A stretch of 64,000 bases of DNA from Isochrysis galbana (lineage: Eukaryota > Haptophyta > Isochrysidales > Isochrysidaceae), in contig CM030937.1 of assembly GCA_018136815.1 (NCBI GenBank), positions 1,000,553 through 1,064,552 of the forward strand. The letters are read 5' to 3'. The notes beneath the pieces were generated by a model, which made no database searches, was not told the DNA's origin, and saw nothing but the letters and a program-made list of their open reading frames with translations. The position numbers and the translations under genes are program-made. Shown piece by piece: positions 52,934 to 63,180 of this stretch (positions within the stretch are counted from its first letter, which is position 1; every line of letters begins with the position of its first letter).

Positions 52934-53886
52934 GGGACGAGCTGGGGGGGGCGAGCGCGGGCGGCTGCGAAGGCTAAGAGGAGCGGCTGGGGGGAGCAGG
53001 CCTTCTTTTGGTAGAGTATTGTAAACTCCACTCGTATGCAGATACGTTCAGCATATATGTAGAGACGTTTTAATAGGGTACTATGGCACTGGGAAGCTGG
53101 GAAGACCTGGGAACGAGCGGGGAGAGGAGAAGTAGAGAGGTCGCGGCCGCCCCGACGGCGGCACCGTCGCACACTCCATGGAATGATGCCAAATCAAGGC
53201 AAGCCGCCTCGTCCACGAATGCCCCCCCCCCTCCCCCCCCCCCTCTGCGTTGCTTTTCCCCGAAAGAGGTTTTCCCCCAGCGTGGCCTCGAGGAGAGGGC
53301 GTGCTGGGGGTGCGCGGGGTCGGTGCGTGCACTGCGTAGGGGACAAATATCGAGGGGAGGGGGCAATGCCCTCTCCCCCCGGTACCACTCGGACACCTGG
53401 CTTGTCAGGCATGGCGGGATTCCGGGACTGAAAAGTTGTGTCCGATTAGCTAGTGGGGTTGGCTAGGATAGAACATGAATAATCTAATTAATCATTTAAT
53501 TAATTAGGAGTTGGCGGCAGGAAGGGAGGGGAGCGGCGCGCGCTTCATGACCCTATCAACGATCAGTTTAATGATAGTTGAAGATATTGATATTGAAAAA
53601 TATGACGCGTAAAAGTAAACGTTGTAAATTTTAACTTCTAGTGACCAATGCCATTCCAATGCTCCAGTGTTGTAAAACGGAAACTACCGTGGACATTTGA
53701 TGGCTCAATCGAGTCCTGCCCCACTTTCGACGGAACGCGACCTTGGTAACCCAACTTAGAAATGTTTTCTGTTTCTGTGCATATGTATAGAGAATAAACC
53801 TCCATCCTCCATAACACACTGTGGTTGTAAGGGATCATGGACCCTGGGACACTTTACTGGACTTCAGATTAGTGCTACATAGAGAG
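52934..53886. other. Intergenic, no gene supported
   Basis: C runs at 53220-53245, an AT-rich TTAATTAATT stretch at 53485-53510, and TTTCGACGGAACGCGACCTT at 53728, a string also near 40072 and 40660. Confidence 0.45.
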
Positions 53887-54921
53887 TTAGACCACCATGT
53901 GCCTTTCATGGAGTTGGGCAAGTGCTGCGATGAGCTGCTCCTCGATTTCGCTATGTGCACCACTATTCGCCTGCTCAATCGTTCGAACATCGCATCCTGT
54001 GCATTCCACTATCTCCGTCGCATCACTAGTTATTGCACCAACCACAAGCTCCATCCCCGGCGAAGAGCGTGACACCAGCATCACCTTCTTTTTGTAGTCC
54101 TGAAGACGGTTCGCACAGACCACATCCACTCCATAGTTTCTTAGCGCAGTAGCAGCCTTGGCTACGAGAATATTCTCGTTCGTCTCTAGCTTGAATGTGA
54201 CCAACATCGCTTCAGGCGCCCAGCCATCCCCTGCCTTACCCCGGATTTCGTTTAGCACCTTGGGTACACTACGTAACGACAGCTCCAATCCATGTGTCCC
54301 GCCCTCAGACTGAATCTTGTGTGTAGACATCTCTTCATCCGGGATGTAAAAGTCAGACACGGCAGCAGCCAAGTACATCATGGCGCGACGGCCCGCCGGA
54401 GCGAGGGCGAGGGCAGCAGCCCGGAGCAGAAAAAGGTATTCAATCACGCTGGTAAAGGGCAGCGACAGTAGACGTGATGCTGACTGTGTGTACGAGTCAC
54501 CAGCTGCTCGCAGCTGCTTCGTCAACTGTCCATCTGGACTTGCCAGAGAGCCGAGGAGGGTTTCGGCAGACACTACGGGTGGGAGGAGCTGTCGCAAGAA
54601 GGGAAAGGCTGAACCAGAGCGGTGGAGAAAGATGACGGCGTACCCGCCCTCCAGGAAGCGCTCCACCGAGGCAGCACCGCGGTTGCCCGTGGAGAAGTTG
54701 TCGATGAATCGTACAGTGTTGCGCTCGAGCGGTACGGTGGTGCCTCCTGAGGTGACGAGCACAATGGGCCGGTCTGTATGAACAGCGATAAAGCAGCCCA
54801 TCCGCTCGCACGCCTCTTCCACCGACGCCGGCGCCTTCTGGGCGTACAGCTCGGCCGCCATCCCAGACGGACGCGAGCGCGACGCGGGCGTACGTCGCTC
54901 CCGCGCTTTTAGAGTTTTCAT
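53887..54921 (-). CDS. Phosphopantothenate-cysteine ligase (coenzyme A synthesis)
   Basis: PPCS couples 4-phosphopantothenate to cysteine, the second step of coenzyme A synthesis from pantothenate. The 344-residue intronless product is of the eukaryotic stand-alone type, without the decarboxylase domain fused in bacterial CoaBC. Motifs: the nucleotide-binding start IVLVTSGGTTVPLERNTVRF (~52-71), DNFSTGNRGAASVERFL just after it, MYLAAAVSDFYIP (~188-200) followed by HKIQSEGG, and LVTFKLETNENIL (~248). The N-terminal 20 residues (MKTLKARERRTPASRSRPSG) are basic and not family-conserved; Met21 could also start. It is transcribed away from the ABCC gene. Confidence 0.93.
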   Translation of the reverse strand: MKTLKARERRTPASRSRPSGMAAELYAQKAPASVEEACERMGCFIAVHTDRPIVLVTSGGTTVPLERNTVRFIDNFSTGNRGAASVERFLEGGYAVIFLHRSGSAFPFLRQLLPPVVSAETLLGSLASPDGQLTKQLRAAGDSYTQSASRLLSLPFTSVIEYLFLLRAAALALAPAGRRAMMYLAAAVSDFYIPDEEMSTHKIQSEGGTHGLELSLRSVPKVLNEIRGKAGDGWAPEAMLVTFKLETNENILVAKAATALRNYGVDVVCANRLQDYKKKVMLVSRSSPGMELVVGAITSDATEIVECTGCDVRTIEQANSGAHSEIEEQLIAALAQLHERHMVV

Positions 54922-55306
54922 AATATACCGATGTTGATTTTCTTCCTGACTCGCTCCTCCCCGATTTAAAGTACAGGAGAGATACTCGTACTCGTACGCG
55001 CTGTCCCGCCGTCCCGTCTTCTTCCCGCTCCCCGCCCCCCCCCCGCCCCCCCCGCCCCCCTTCCCACCCCCCCGCGCGCCACCGCCCCCCCCTCCCCACG
55101 CCGCCCCCGAGACGCCTCCCTCTAAAGTTTCTCCCCTCTCTCCCCCTCTTCCCCGCCCACCCCTCTTGTTTTCTCTCTTTCTCTCTCACGCACCGCGCCT
55201 GACGCAGCGGCCCGCTGTCGATCTCCCCGCCTCACATTCTTTCCCCTTCGTGCGAACTTCCCCTTCTCTTGCCTTGCTCACTCCCGCCTCACCACTTGCA
55301 ACCGGG
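54922..55306. promoter_or_regulatory. Divergent promoter region, C-rich
   Basis: 385 bases between the PPCS and ABCC start codons contain C runs (55022-55100) and a long CT-rich tract to 55190. Both promoters must lie here; no specific motif identified. Confidence 0.5.
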
Positions 55307-58300
55307 ATGGCGCTGCCACCCTTCTTCGACGGTGATCGTGTGCACGACCTCTACCTCAACATTGGGTTTCTACTTCTGCTCCTTCTCTTCCTCGTCGTCC
55401 TCATTACTCGCCTTCCCATGCTGCGGAGCACACCACCGCCCTCCCGCACGAGTGTCGCACTCAAAGCCATTTACATCACGGGAAGCCTACTGCTCTCGGC
55501 GGCATATGTGGCGGAGCTGCTGCTTGATCCAGACGCCAAGTCACAGCAAGTACCCGCTGGTGCCTCTCCCAATGGGGTGCGAGGGTTCTATCTTGGCTGT
55601 CTCTGCTGTGGTGCGCTCATGTGGCTGTGTTCCGCCGGGCTCTCGTTCGCAGAGGCGCGTAGCGGACGGCGTTCGGGCCGCTCACTCCGGCTCTGGATGA
55701 TGCTTGCGACTCTCCATGCAATCTTCCGCTTCGCATCCTGCGTCGATCTCGTCGCCACATCGGCCCTCTCGATTCACGACACACAAGTACTGGTACAATT
55801 GACGTCTTTCGTCATTGCCCTAGTCATCGGCATGTGTGCCCTCTGCGAGCCAGATTCTCCATCGGACGACGCCTACGTAAGCCGCGCTTCGTTCCGTTCA
55901 TTCACAGGCTCGGTCTCGGGAGACGTATTCTCATCTCTCAATTCACGCCTTCTCACTGCGGAAGAGTTAGTGTCGCCTGGTGCTGATACGACAGCGCAGC
56001 CTCCCATCATCCAGAACACGGAAGCCACGGCATCCTACTGGTCTCGCTGGACCTTCTCATGGCTCGGGGGCATCTTACGCCTAGGATCACGCCGAGCACT
56101 CGAGCAGACTGACCTTTACGACCTCCAGGTTGAGGATGCGACCGCATACAACTCGGCCAAGCTGGCCGCAGCGTGGAAGCGTGAACAAATACGCCGGCCA
56201 GGCAAGGGTATCTTCCTGCGTGCGTTTCACTCCGCGTATGGGCGCTATTTCTGGGAGACAGGTTTGTTCCAGGTGGTCAACACGACGCTCATGTTCGCTA
56301 ACCCCATCCTCATCAACACGCTCGTCAAGTATCTGTCTGGCGAGGTTAAACTCTCGGCCACCGCCGCGATTGTGTGCGCCATCTCCATGTTCCTGGCCAA
56401 TTCAGTCAAGTCTCTGGCGCTTGGGCAGTACTTTTTCCGTGGCTTTCGCCTTGGCTTGCGCTCCAAGTGTGCAACTGGGCAGCTCGTGTTTGAGAAGGCG
56501 CTCGCCCTGGCTCACGAGGAGCGCAATGCATTTGGCACTGGCGCAATCGTTTCTTACATGCAAATTGATGCAGGCAGGCTGAGCGACGCGCTGCCATACC
56601 TGCACTTACTTTGGTCTGGCCCCGCGACGCTGATCGTGGCCACGGTGATGCTCTGTCAATTTCTTGGCCCTTCTGGGCTTGCGGGCATTTTCATCATGAT
56701 CTTCTCTATGCCTCTCAACTCCTTCCTCGCGCGGAAGATGGGTGAATACACGCGGAAGACGATGGCCCTGCGCGATAAGCGCGTGAAGTTCACCTCGGAG
56801 CTACTTCAAGGCGTCCGTCTGCTGAAGCTGTTCGCCTGGGAAGGGTCGCTCCTTGGTCAGCTCGGGGAGAAGAGGACTGCGGAGCTCAAGCAAGTTCGCA
56901 ATAATCTGCTGCTGGGCGGCGTGATGAGCTTTTTCTTCACCGCCGTGCCCATCTTCGTCACGCTGGCCACATTCTTGGTCTATTCTGCATTGGGTAACAC
57001 GCTCACAGCAGCCACTGCCTTCACATCGCTATCTTTGTTCAACATCATCCGCTTTCCGTTGCTTGTTGTTCCTCTCATGATCGCGCGCGTCATCAACCTG
57101 AACGTTATCAACGGTCGCCTGTCCAAATTCTTGAACGCGAGGACGCGTGAGGCTGTCGACTTGGACGCCCTTCCGCCTACGAATGCTTCCGGCATTGAAG
57201 AGGGTGCCGCCCTTCGGATGGAGGGGGCATACTTTTCGCGCCTCGCCGCGCCGCAAGGCGCTCCCGCAATCGAATTGCACAACGCCGCTTTCAGGTGGCC
57301 GGAGACGAAGCTCGAGAAAGAGAAGAAGAAGGAAGGAGGAAGTTCGTCATCGGGCAAGTCTCGGAGCCGCGCCGCTCGCGCACTTGCCGAGCAGGATGCG
57401 GCGGCAGAAGCGGCGGCGGCTGAGGCCCGACCCCCGACTGTCAGCAACCTCAACCTTACACTGCCAAGTGGCAGCCTCACTGCCGTGATTGGGCCTGTCG
57501 GCTCGGGCAAGTCGTCTCTGCTTGTCGGCATCTTGGGGGACATGCCACGCATGTGTGGCCGCGTTGTTGTTCGAGGCGAGGTCGTCTACTGCGCACAGGA
57601 GCCATGGATTCAAAACCTTACGCTCAAAGAAAATGTCCTTTTCGGCCGGCCTGTCGACGAGGCTCTCTATGCGGAGGTCATCTCTGCTTGTGCACTTGCG
57701 GCTGACTTGGAGCAGCTTCCCGCTGGTGACCAGACCGAAATCGGCGAGCGCGGCATCAACTTGTCCGGCGGGCAGAAGGCACGCATTGCCTTGGCACGTG
57801 CGTGCTACTCGGCGGGATCAACCACGGCAGCGACCGTCCTCTTGGATGACGTCCTTGCCGCTGTTGACGCGGAGGTAGGTGCTCATTTGATGCGCGAGTG
57901 CATCGTGGGCTTGCTCGGTAAGTGGAAGTGCACCACCGTGATGGTGACGCACCACCTGCATTACGCGCTCGTCGCGGATCACGTGGTTCGCCTGGCATGC
58001 GGTGGGCTCATTGAAAAGCAGGGGCCGCCCGCCGCCTTTCCCGACCTCGGTTCCTCGCCCGTTCCTAGCCCCGCCTTGACCCGCCGTGATGAGACTGCTA
58101 GTAAAGATAGCACGTCGGGCGCCAAGACGACAGTCGCACGTAGTGGGATGCGGGGGAGCGCCGCCCCGGAAGATGCTGCCGCGCCAAATGGGAGCAGCAG
58201 CCGCGCCCGGAAGGAGACATCGAACCGGTCTAATGGCAAGATCATGACAGCAGAGGATCGCGAGCGGGGTGTCGTTGCCGTCAGCCTGTGGATCCGATAT

Positions 58301-60028
58301 GCAGCGGCACTAGGCTACGTGTCGATGAGCTTTCTTATCGCCATCTACTCGCTCTCACAAGTCTTCACTTACGGTTCCTCGTGGTGGCTGACTCAGTGGG
58401 CCGCCGACACATTCCCCCAACAGTCGCACGGGCAGCCGTGGTTCTATATGGCCATCTACGCAGCTGCGTCCATGATCGCCGCCGCGCTCATCCTCGTGCG
58501 CGCTGTGGTGCTGTCGCTTGCATCGATCCGCGCTGCCCGGAGGATTCAAGCGGAGGCGATCGAGGCCGTCTTCAGGGCTCCCATCTCCTTTTTCGACACG
58601 ACTCCATTGGGCCGGATCGTCAATCGCTTCTCGGGCGACGTTGAGAAGGTGGACGTGCAGATTTCCGGCCAGTTCATGCAGCTCTTCCTCAACTTGTTCT
58701 CACTCATTGGCACCATCGTGGTCCTCGCCCTTTCTTCCGCTTTTGTCCTCATCTCCTTGCTACCTCTTTCCATCATCTACGTCTTCTGCGCTAAGTTCTA
58801 TCGTGCCTCGTCGCGCGAGCTGCAGCGGCTGGAGTCCATCTCGCGCTCGCCAATCTACACTGCGTTTAGCGAGGCTCTTAATGGCGCCACGACCATCTCA
58901 GCAATGCGTGCTGCGCCACGCTTCGCCGCGGCGAGTGTCCACCGCTTCGATGTTAATACGCGCGCTGCCTTCATCTCGTTTGGCGCCAACCGCTGGCTCT
59001 CGGTGCGGCTTGAGTTCCTCTCGAACGTGCTGTTGGCTCTGACTGCCCTTCTCGCCGTTGGAACCTACCTGGCGGCAGGTGGCTCTGGCGGTCGCGCTTC
59101 GGCCGGCCTTGCTGGTCTTGCGCTGTCGTATGCACCTGGCATGACTGACACTCTGAATAATATGCTGCGTAACTTCACAACTCTCGAGACTATGATGGTG
59201 GCTGTCGAACGGCTCTACCAGTACTCGAAGCTCGAGCCCGACGAACCCGTCGTCAAAGAGACGCGTCAGCACGCACCATTGAGCTGGCCCGCCGAGGGCG
59301 GCATCGTCTTTTCGCACGTGCGGATGGGCTACCGCCCTGGCTTGCCCGACGTATTGAGCGATTTGAATTTGACCATTCGCCCCTCGGAGAAGGTTGGAAT
59401 CGTGGGCCGTACCGGCGCCGGAAAGTCCTCGATTCTTGTGGCGCTCTTCCGCATGGGTGAAATCCGTGAAGGTACCATTACCATCGACGGTATCGACACG
59501 GCAACGTTGCCGCTTAGCGAGCTTCGCTCACGGCTCGCCATTATACCGCAGGATCCAGTGCTCTTTACAGGGACCCTGCGCATGAATCTTGACCCTTTCG
59601 ACGAGCGCACCGACGCCGAGCTGTGGGCCGCCCTAGACGCGTGTTCCATTGGCGCTCCGATGCGTGAGCATCCCGAAGGTCTGCTCAAGCCCATCGATGA
59701 GCGAGGTGGCAACCTATCGATGGGCCAACGCCAGTTGGTGTGCATGGCGCGCGCACTGCTCAAACGCTCACGCATCCTCGTTCTCGACGAGGCGACAGCA
59801 TCAGTCGATCTCGCCACGGATGAGCTTATCCAGACCGCACTTCGGAACGAGATGAGTGACGCCACCGTCATCACGATTGCGCATCGGCTGGACACCATCA
59901 TGCAAGGCGACCGCGTAGTCGTTATGCACGCCGGACAGGCTGTGGAAAGCGGCCCGCCCTTGGAGCTCCGTGACAAGCCGGGTTCACGCTTTGGAGAGCT
60001 GTGGAATGCGCGCGCCAATGCGCAATAG
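55307..60028 (+). CDS. ABCC (MRP-type) full-length ABC transporter
   Basis: ABCC proteins export conjugated anions such as glutathione conjugates, often into vacuoles or out of the cell. The intronless gene encodes 1573 residues. An N-terminal group of membrane helices (residues ~15-190, TMD0-like) precedes a linker, TMD1 (~285-620), NBD1 with Walker A GPVGSGKSS (~728), signature LSGGQKAR (~817) and Walker B TVLLDDVLAAVD (~843), TMD2 (~985-1290), and NBD2 with GRTGAGKSS (~1366), LSMGQRQL (~1470) and ILVLDEATASVD (~1489). NBD1 has Asp where the catalytic Glu would be (LLDD), as is usual in ABCC, so only one ATP site should be fully active. A charged K/E/A-rich insert sits just before the NBD1 Walker A. 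I start at 55307 (MALPPFFDGDRVHDLYLNIG); upstream frame is CT-rich leader. Confidence 0.95.
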   Translation: MALPPFFDGDRVHDLYLNIGFLLLLLLFLVVLITRLPMLRSTPPPSRTSVALKAIYITGSLLLSAAYVAELLLDPDAKSQQVPAGASPNGVRGFYLGCLCCGALMWLCSAGLSFAEARSGRRSGRSLRLWMMLATLHAIFRFASCVDLVATSALSIHDTQVLVQLTSFVIALVIGMCALCEPDSPSDDAYVSRASFRSFTGSVSGDVFSSLNSRLLTAEELVSPGADTTAQPPIIQNTEATASYWSRWTFSWLGGILRLGSRRALEQTDLYDLQVEDATAYNSAKLAAAWKREQIRRPGKGIFLRAFHSAYGRYFWETGLFQVVNTTLMFANPILINTLVKYLSGEVKLSATAAIVCAISMFLANSVKSLALGQYFFRGFRLGLRSKCATGQLVFEKALALAHEERNAFGTGAIVSYMQIDAGRLSDALPYLHLLWSGPATLIVATVMLCQFLGPSGLAGIFIMIFSMPLNSFLARKMGEYTRKTMALRDKRVKFTSELLQGVRLLKLFAWEGSLLGQLGEKRTAELKQVRNNLLLGGVMSFFFTAVPIFVTLATFLVYSALGNTLTAATAFTSLSLFNIIRFPLLVVPLMIARVINLNVINGRLSKFLNARTREAVDLDALPPTNASGIEEGAALRMEGAYFSRLAAPQGAPAIELHNAAFRWPETKLEKEKKKEGGSSSSGKSRSRAARALAEQDAAAEAAAAEARPPTVSNLNLTLPSGSLTAVIGPVGSGKSSLLVGILGDMPRMCGRVVVRGEVVYCAQEPWIQNLTLKENVLFGRPVDEALYAEVISACALAADLEQLPAGDQTEIGERGINLSGGQKARIALARACYSAGSTTAATVLLDDVLAAVDAEVGAHLMRECIVGLLGKWKCTTVMVTHHLHYALVADHVVRLACGGLIEKQGPPAAFPDLGSSPVPSPALTRRDETASKDSTSGAKTTVARSGMRGSAAPEDAAAPNGSSSRARKETSNRSNGKIMTAEDRERGVVAVSLWIRYAAALGYVSMSFLIAIYSLSQVFTYGSSWWLTQWAADTFPQQSHGQPWFYMAIYAAASMIAAALILVRAVVLSLASIRAARRIQAEAIEAVFRAPISFFDTTPLGRIVNRFSGDVEKVDVQISGQFMQLFLNLFSLIGTIVVLALSSAFVLISLLPLSIIYVFCAKFYRASSRELQRLESISRSPIYTAFSEALNGATTISAMRAAPRFAAASVHRFDVNTRAAFISFGANRWLSVRLEFLSNVLLALTALLAVGTYLAAGGSGGRASAGLAGLALSYAPGMTDTLNNMLRNFTTLETMMVAVERLYQYSKLEPDEPVVKETRQHAPLSWPAEGGIVFSHVRMGYRPGLPDVLSDLNLTIRPSEKVGIVGRTGAGKSSILVALFRMGEIREGTITIDGIDTATLPLSELRSRLAIIPQDPVLFTGTLRMNLDPFDERTDAELWAALDACSIGAPMREHPEGLLKPIDERGGNLSMGQRQLVCMARALLKRSRILVLDEATASVDLATDELIQTALRNEMSDATVITIAHRLDTIMQGDRVVVMHAGQAVESGPPLELRDKPGSRFGELWNARANAQ

Positions 60029-60105
60029 TTCGACATTCGACGCATCTTTTGGCAACTTCGCCAGCATTCAACTTGAATTCGGCTTGTTTAGGCTCAAGTT
60101 GTGGC

Positions 60106-60245
60106 CCGGAAAGCGGCCCGCCCTTGGAGCTGCGCGATAAGCCGGGTTCGCACTTATGCTCAATAGTTTGACATTCGACGCATCTTTTGGCAAGTTCGCC
60201 AGTATCCGACTTAGACTCGGCCAGTTTTGGCTCAAGTTATGGCGC
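60106..60245 (+). repeat. Tandem duplicate of the 3-prime end of the ABCC gene
   Basis: GGAAAGCGGCCCGCCCTTGG at 60108 repeats 59944, followed by AGCT-GCG-GATAAGCCGGGTTC and TTTGACATTCGACGCATCTT, as at 60028-60050. The copy covers the last ~25 codons and ~85 bases of 3-prime UTR, with a deletion around the stop. Confidence 0.9.
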
Positions 60246-60690
60246 GCCATTGCGGAGTGTGCATCGCCACGTAGGCGCATTCCTGCTCTAGAGTTGATAG
60301 ATCATTGCTGCTCTTGGCGATTTCCAGCGTGACGCTGCAAGGCTTTCTCCGAGCTTAGGGCCGATTATTACCATATTGCTGACGCCAGTAGTCGGCACGC
60401 CATGCGTGCTCAACGGAAAATGGAATCAGAGCTGTTTGTTCGTCGACTTCCCTCGCTCCGGTCTCGTTGCCTCATGAGTATTTTCTAGATTGGCGCCGTT
60501 AGGTGGTTGGCGTTTGTTATGATTCCCAATGCCACTTCGGGCGTGGCTCTTCCCTGCGCCACCAACCCTGATGGCGATATGCATGCTATGCATTGTCCTC
60601 TACAGGCGTTTTGGTTGTGCGCGTGAATTTTACGTTTATGCAGTGAATAATGAACGGACGCCCTTGTATTTCATCTTGGGCCTCAACTAT
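60246..60690. other. Intergenic, nothing recognised
   Basis: No gene or element supported. Confidence 0.4.
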
Positions 60691-61053
60691 GTTTATGCAG
60701 TACTTGGTTCACTCATGGGGGGGCACGAGCTCCACCCCTCTCCATCCCTCCCCTGCTGTGTGAGAGGAACGACTCACCCTCCTGACATGCCTCATCATGG
60801 CATGCAGGCACAGCACACCACTGACCATGATGCGTGATGCTCCCAGGCAGGCACGCCTGGATCGCACGCCGTGGCCCTCGCTTGCCAGCCCATCGCCCCC
60901 CTCCCCCCCCCTCCCGGTCGACAGGTAGACAAGTGCAGCGTGGCGGCCGTAGCAGGCCTGGAGAGCCAGCGACCAGCGAGGGAGAGGCCGGGGTAGGGAA
61001 GTAGGGAAGCTAGGGCCCAGACCCAGCCTCCTCTGCCCCAGAGCTGGCGTTGC
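60691..61053 (+). mobile_element. Older, diverged family B copy, 3-prime part absent
   Basis: Starts near AACTATGTTTATGCAGTACT, then CTTGGTTCACTCATGGGG, the GGGGGGCACGAGCTCC hairpin and GGTCGACAGGTAGACAAGTG, with GCCAGCGAGGGAGAGGC. It follows the order of copy 2 at lower identity and ends where the foldback arm and copy 2 begin. Confidence 0.65.
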
Positions 61054-61072
61054 ATCTCTTTCCCCCTTCTTT

Positions 61073-61761
61073 GAACTAAGTTTATATTTGGTTGACCCAT
61101 GGGGGGGCACGAGCCCCCCCCTCTCTCCACTCCTCCCCTGCCATGGGGGAGGAACCACCCATCCTCCTGGCACGCCTGATGGCTTGCCAGGAGGCCACTG
61201 CCCTACTGACCCACTCCCTTCCCCACAGGCTCGCCCCATTCGCCCATCCTGGCCCCTCGTGACCAGCCCATCGCTCCAACCCCCCCTCCCCCCCTGGTCG
61301 ACAGGCAGACAGGTGCAGATTGGGGGCCCCAGAGGCTCAGGAGCGCCAGCGAGGGAGAGGCAGGGGAGGCCAGGGCCCAGCCTCAGCCTCCTCTGCCCCC
61401 AGAGCTGGCCTCCAGGAGCCTCCAGGGGTCGCCAGGGGCAGCTGCAGGCCTGCCGCAGGCGCGCCATCGCGCGTGCCTGCAGGAGAGGGGAGAGAGAGCG
61501 CGGAGAAGGGGGTGGGCGGAGCGAGAGCTCCGCTCACCGGAAAATAGGTAAGTCCCGCACCTGTTTATTGTTTACAGGATAAGCCCTTCACCCGCACCAT
61601 ATCTAAGCCCTTCACCCCTATCCCCCTAGTAGTGCACGGGGGGAGTCGCCTTATGGCGGGGGGAGAAGGGCCGGGGGAGTGGGGGTGTAGAAAGTTTTCC
61701 TACGTGAGTAGAAAGTAGAGGGTCTACGGCCGCGTGTGCGGTGAGACTATTAAAAGGTTTA
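61073..61761 (+). mobile_element. Family B SINE-like retroelement, copy 2, with target duplication
   Basis: Bounded by ATCTCTTTCCCCCTTCTTT (61054-61072) and ATCTCTCCCCCTTCTTT (61762-61778), the same 17-19 base target with a 2-base difference. From GAACTAAGTTTATATTTGG it follows copy 1 (2967-3717, inverse) almost base for base through the GC-rich middle, then ends GGTGAGACTATTAAAAGG. Its target lies inside the arm of the foldback element at 61.8-62.5 kb. Confidence 0.8.
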
Positions 61762-62520
61762 ATCTCTCCCCCTTCTTTCTTCTTTCTCTCGTACCTGCTC
61801 TCTAATTCGTTACCTCTGTGTCGCCCCTCACCGAATACTACAATAAAGACAAAGATTCTCTATTCCTATTCTAGTATTCGGTCTTTGTCTTTCTTGTACA
61901 AGTCCGCAATTTAAATAAAATTCGGGGGAGGTCGGTTTTTGGTCGATTTTAGGGTGTCGTTTTTGGTTCGGGGGGGGGTCGGCTTTTTTGGGGGGGGGTG
62001 GCCAGGTGGTTCGGGAGGGGTTGGTTTTATCTGTGGTATGGGCGACGCTTTTTGGTTCGCAGATCGAGCAGGAGCGCTTTGGCAAGCGGGGAGAGAGAGA
62101 GGAGAAAGAGAGAGAACGAGAGAGAGGAAAAAGAGAGCAGAGAGAAGAGCTAGAGAGAGGGGGAATGGGGGGATTCAATACTCAATACATGTTATGCTGT
62201 TTTGCTATTTCCCCCCACCTTTTCAACCAGAATATTTGACGCGTTTGGGGGGGTGGGGGGGCAATTTTGAGATTACATCCTTTGTTTTGGTTCGGGGGGG
62301 GGGGGGGGGGGGGGGGGGTTGGGTTGTCGGGTTTCTCACGGTATGGTGCCGTTTTACGGTTCGCTTGGGGAGTCGCATTTTTCACCCCCTGTTTACGAGA
62401 ATCGGGGGTCGGGGTCGAATGTTATTTAAATCGCGGACTTATACTATTCGGTGAGGGGCGACACAGAGATACCGAACCAGAGAGCAGATGGGAGAGAAAG
62501 AAGGGGGAAGAGAGACGCGA
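61762..62520. mobile_element. Foldback or MITE-like element with ~75-bp inverted ends
   Basis: Left arm ~61766-61840 and right arm ~62440-62517 are inverse copies. A 24-base inner block is perfect (61814-61837 against 62445-62468, with GTGTCGCCCCTCACCGAA), and CTGCTCTCT and CCCCCTTCTTTC also match. Inner flanks GTCCGCAATTTAAAT and ATTTAAATCGCGGAC match too. The interior is G- and GA-rich without a credible gene. The family B copy 2 sits in the outer left arm. Confidence 0.75.
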
Positions 62521-62601
62521 TGATTCAGATTTCCTCGAACACAAATCGCTTCCTTTTTCTTCCCGCGCTTTTCTCCCCCTTCTCTCCAGAGATGGATAGG
62601 C

Positions 62602-63180
62602 ATGAATCGATTGATCCCTCGTTCCTCGAGGGTTGCCGCTCCTCGTCCGTCCGCTCCGCTTCTCCATCCCGTGTTCTCCTCTGGCCTCCTCCTCCATCCC
62701 TACTCTTCCTGTCTGCAGCCCGCTCTGTACGAGTCCGCTTTCGTGTATCTCGAGGGGACGTGCGAGGACGCCCGCGCCGCCCTCACCGCCCGCGCCATGA
62801 TGCACTCACTCCGATCGCGCAAGCAGCTTGCTGTGCAATCGAGCAGACTGCGCACAAGCTCGTCACCTGATGAAGGACATGGCCCGAAGCGGAGAGCGCC
62901 CGTCACGCCGGCCCCAGATCCACCAAGGCTTGTCAGCAAGCGACTGAAGGACCACACACAATCCACCTGTTCCGATCGACCACTCTGTGTGACTGACTGC
63001 TTGCTGGAGAAGGACAACCACCAAGGCCGGTGTGTTACTGAGCATGGGACCGAGCCACCATCGATCAAAGCGGCATGGGCGCTAGCAAAGAAAGAGGTGC
63101 AAGTTTGTAAGGGACGTAAAATTATAGCGTTTCCGACACTGGAGGGCCTCATGCCGCCCAGTGGTGACAACAGCGTCTGA
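62602..63180 (+). CDS. Hypothetical protein
   Basis: A frame of 192 residues from MNRLIPRSSRVAAPRPSAPL. The middle looks coding (PALYESAFVYLEGTCEDARA, ALTARAMMHSLRSRKQLAVQ), followed by a polar region with several cysteines (CSDRPLCVTDCLLEKD) and an end KKEVQVCKGRKIIAFPTLEG. No family recognised and no membrane or signal segment is clear. It starts ~80 bases after the foldback element. It may be one exon of a larger gene; the first ATG may not be the true start. Confidence 0.4.
   Translation: MNRLIPRSSRVAAPRPSAPLLHPVFSSGLLLHPYSSCLQPALYESAFVYLEGTCEDARAALTARAMMHSLRSRKQLAVQSSRLRTSSSPDEGHGPKRRAPVTPAPDPPRLVSKRLKDHTQSTCSDRPLCVTDCLLEKDNHQGRCVTEHGTEPPSIKAAWALAKKEVQVCKGRKIIAFPTLEGLMPPSGDNSV

Noticed and set aside
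57489..58644. Overlapping frames inside the ABCC gene on both strands
   Set aside because: Shadows of a strongly supported transporter frame with all NBD motifs.
61548..61577. GTAAGT...TTTACAG string in family B that looks like a 30-base intron (23 bases at 3222-3244)
   Set aside because: Too short for normal splicing, variable between copies, and no frame is joined by removing it.
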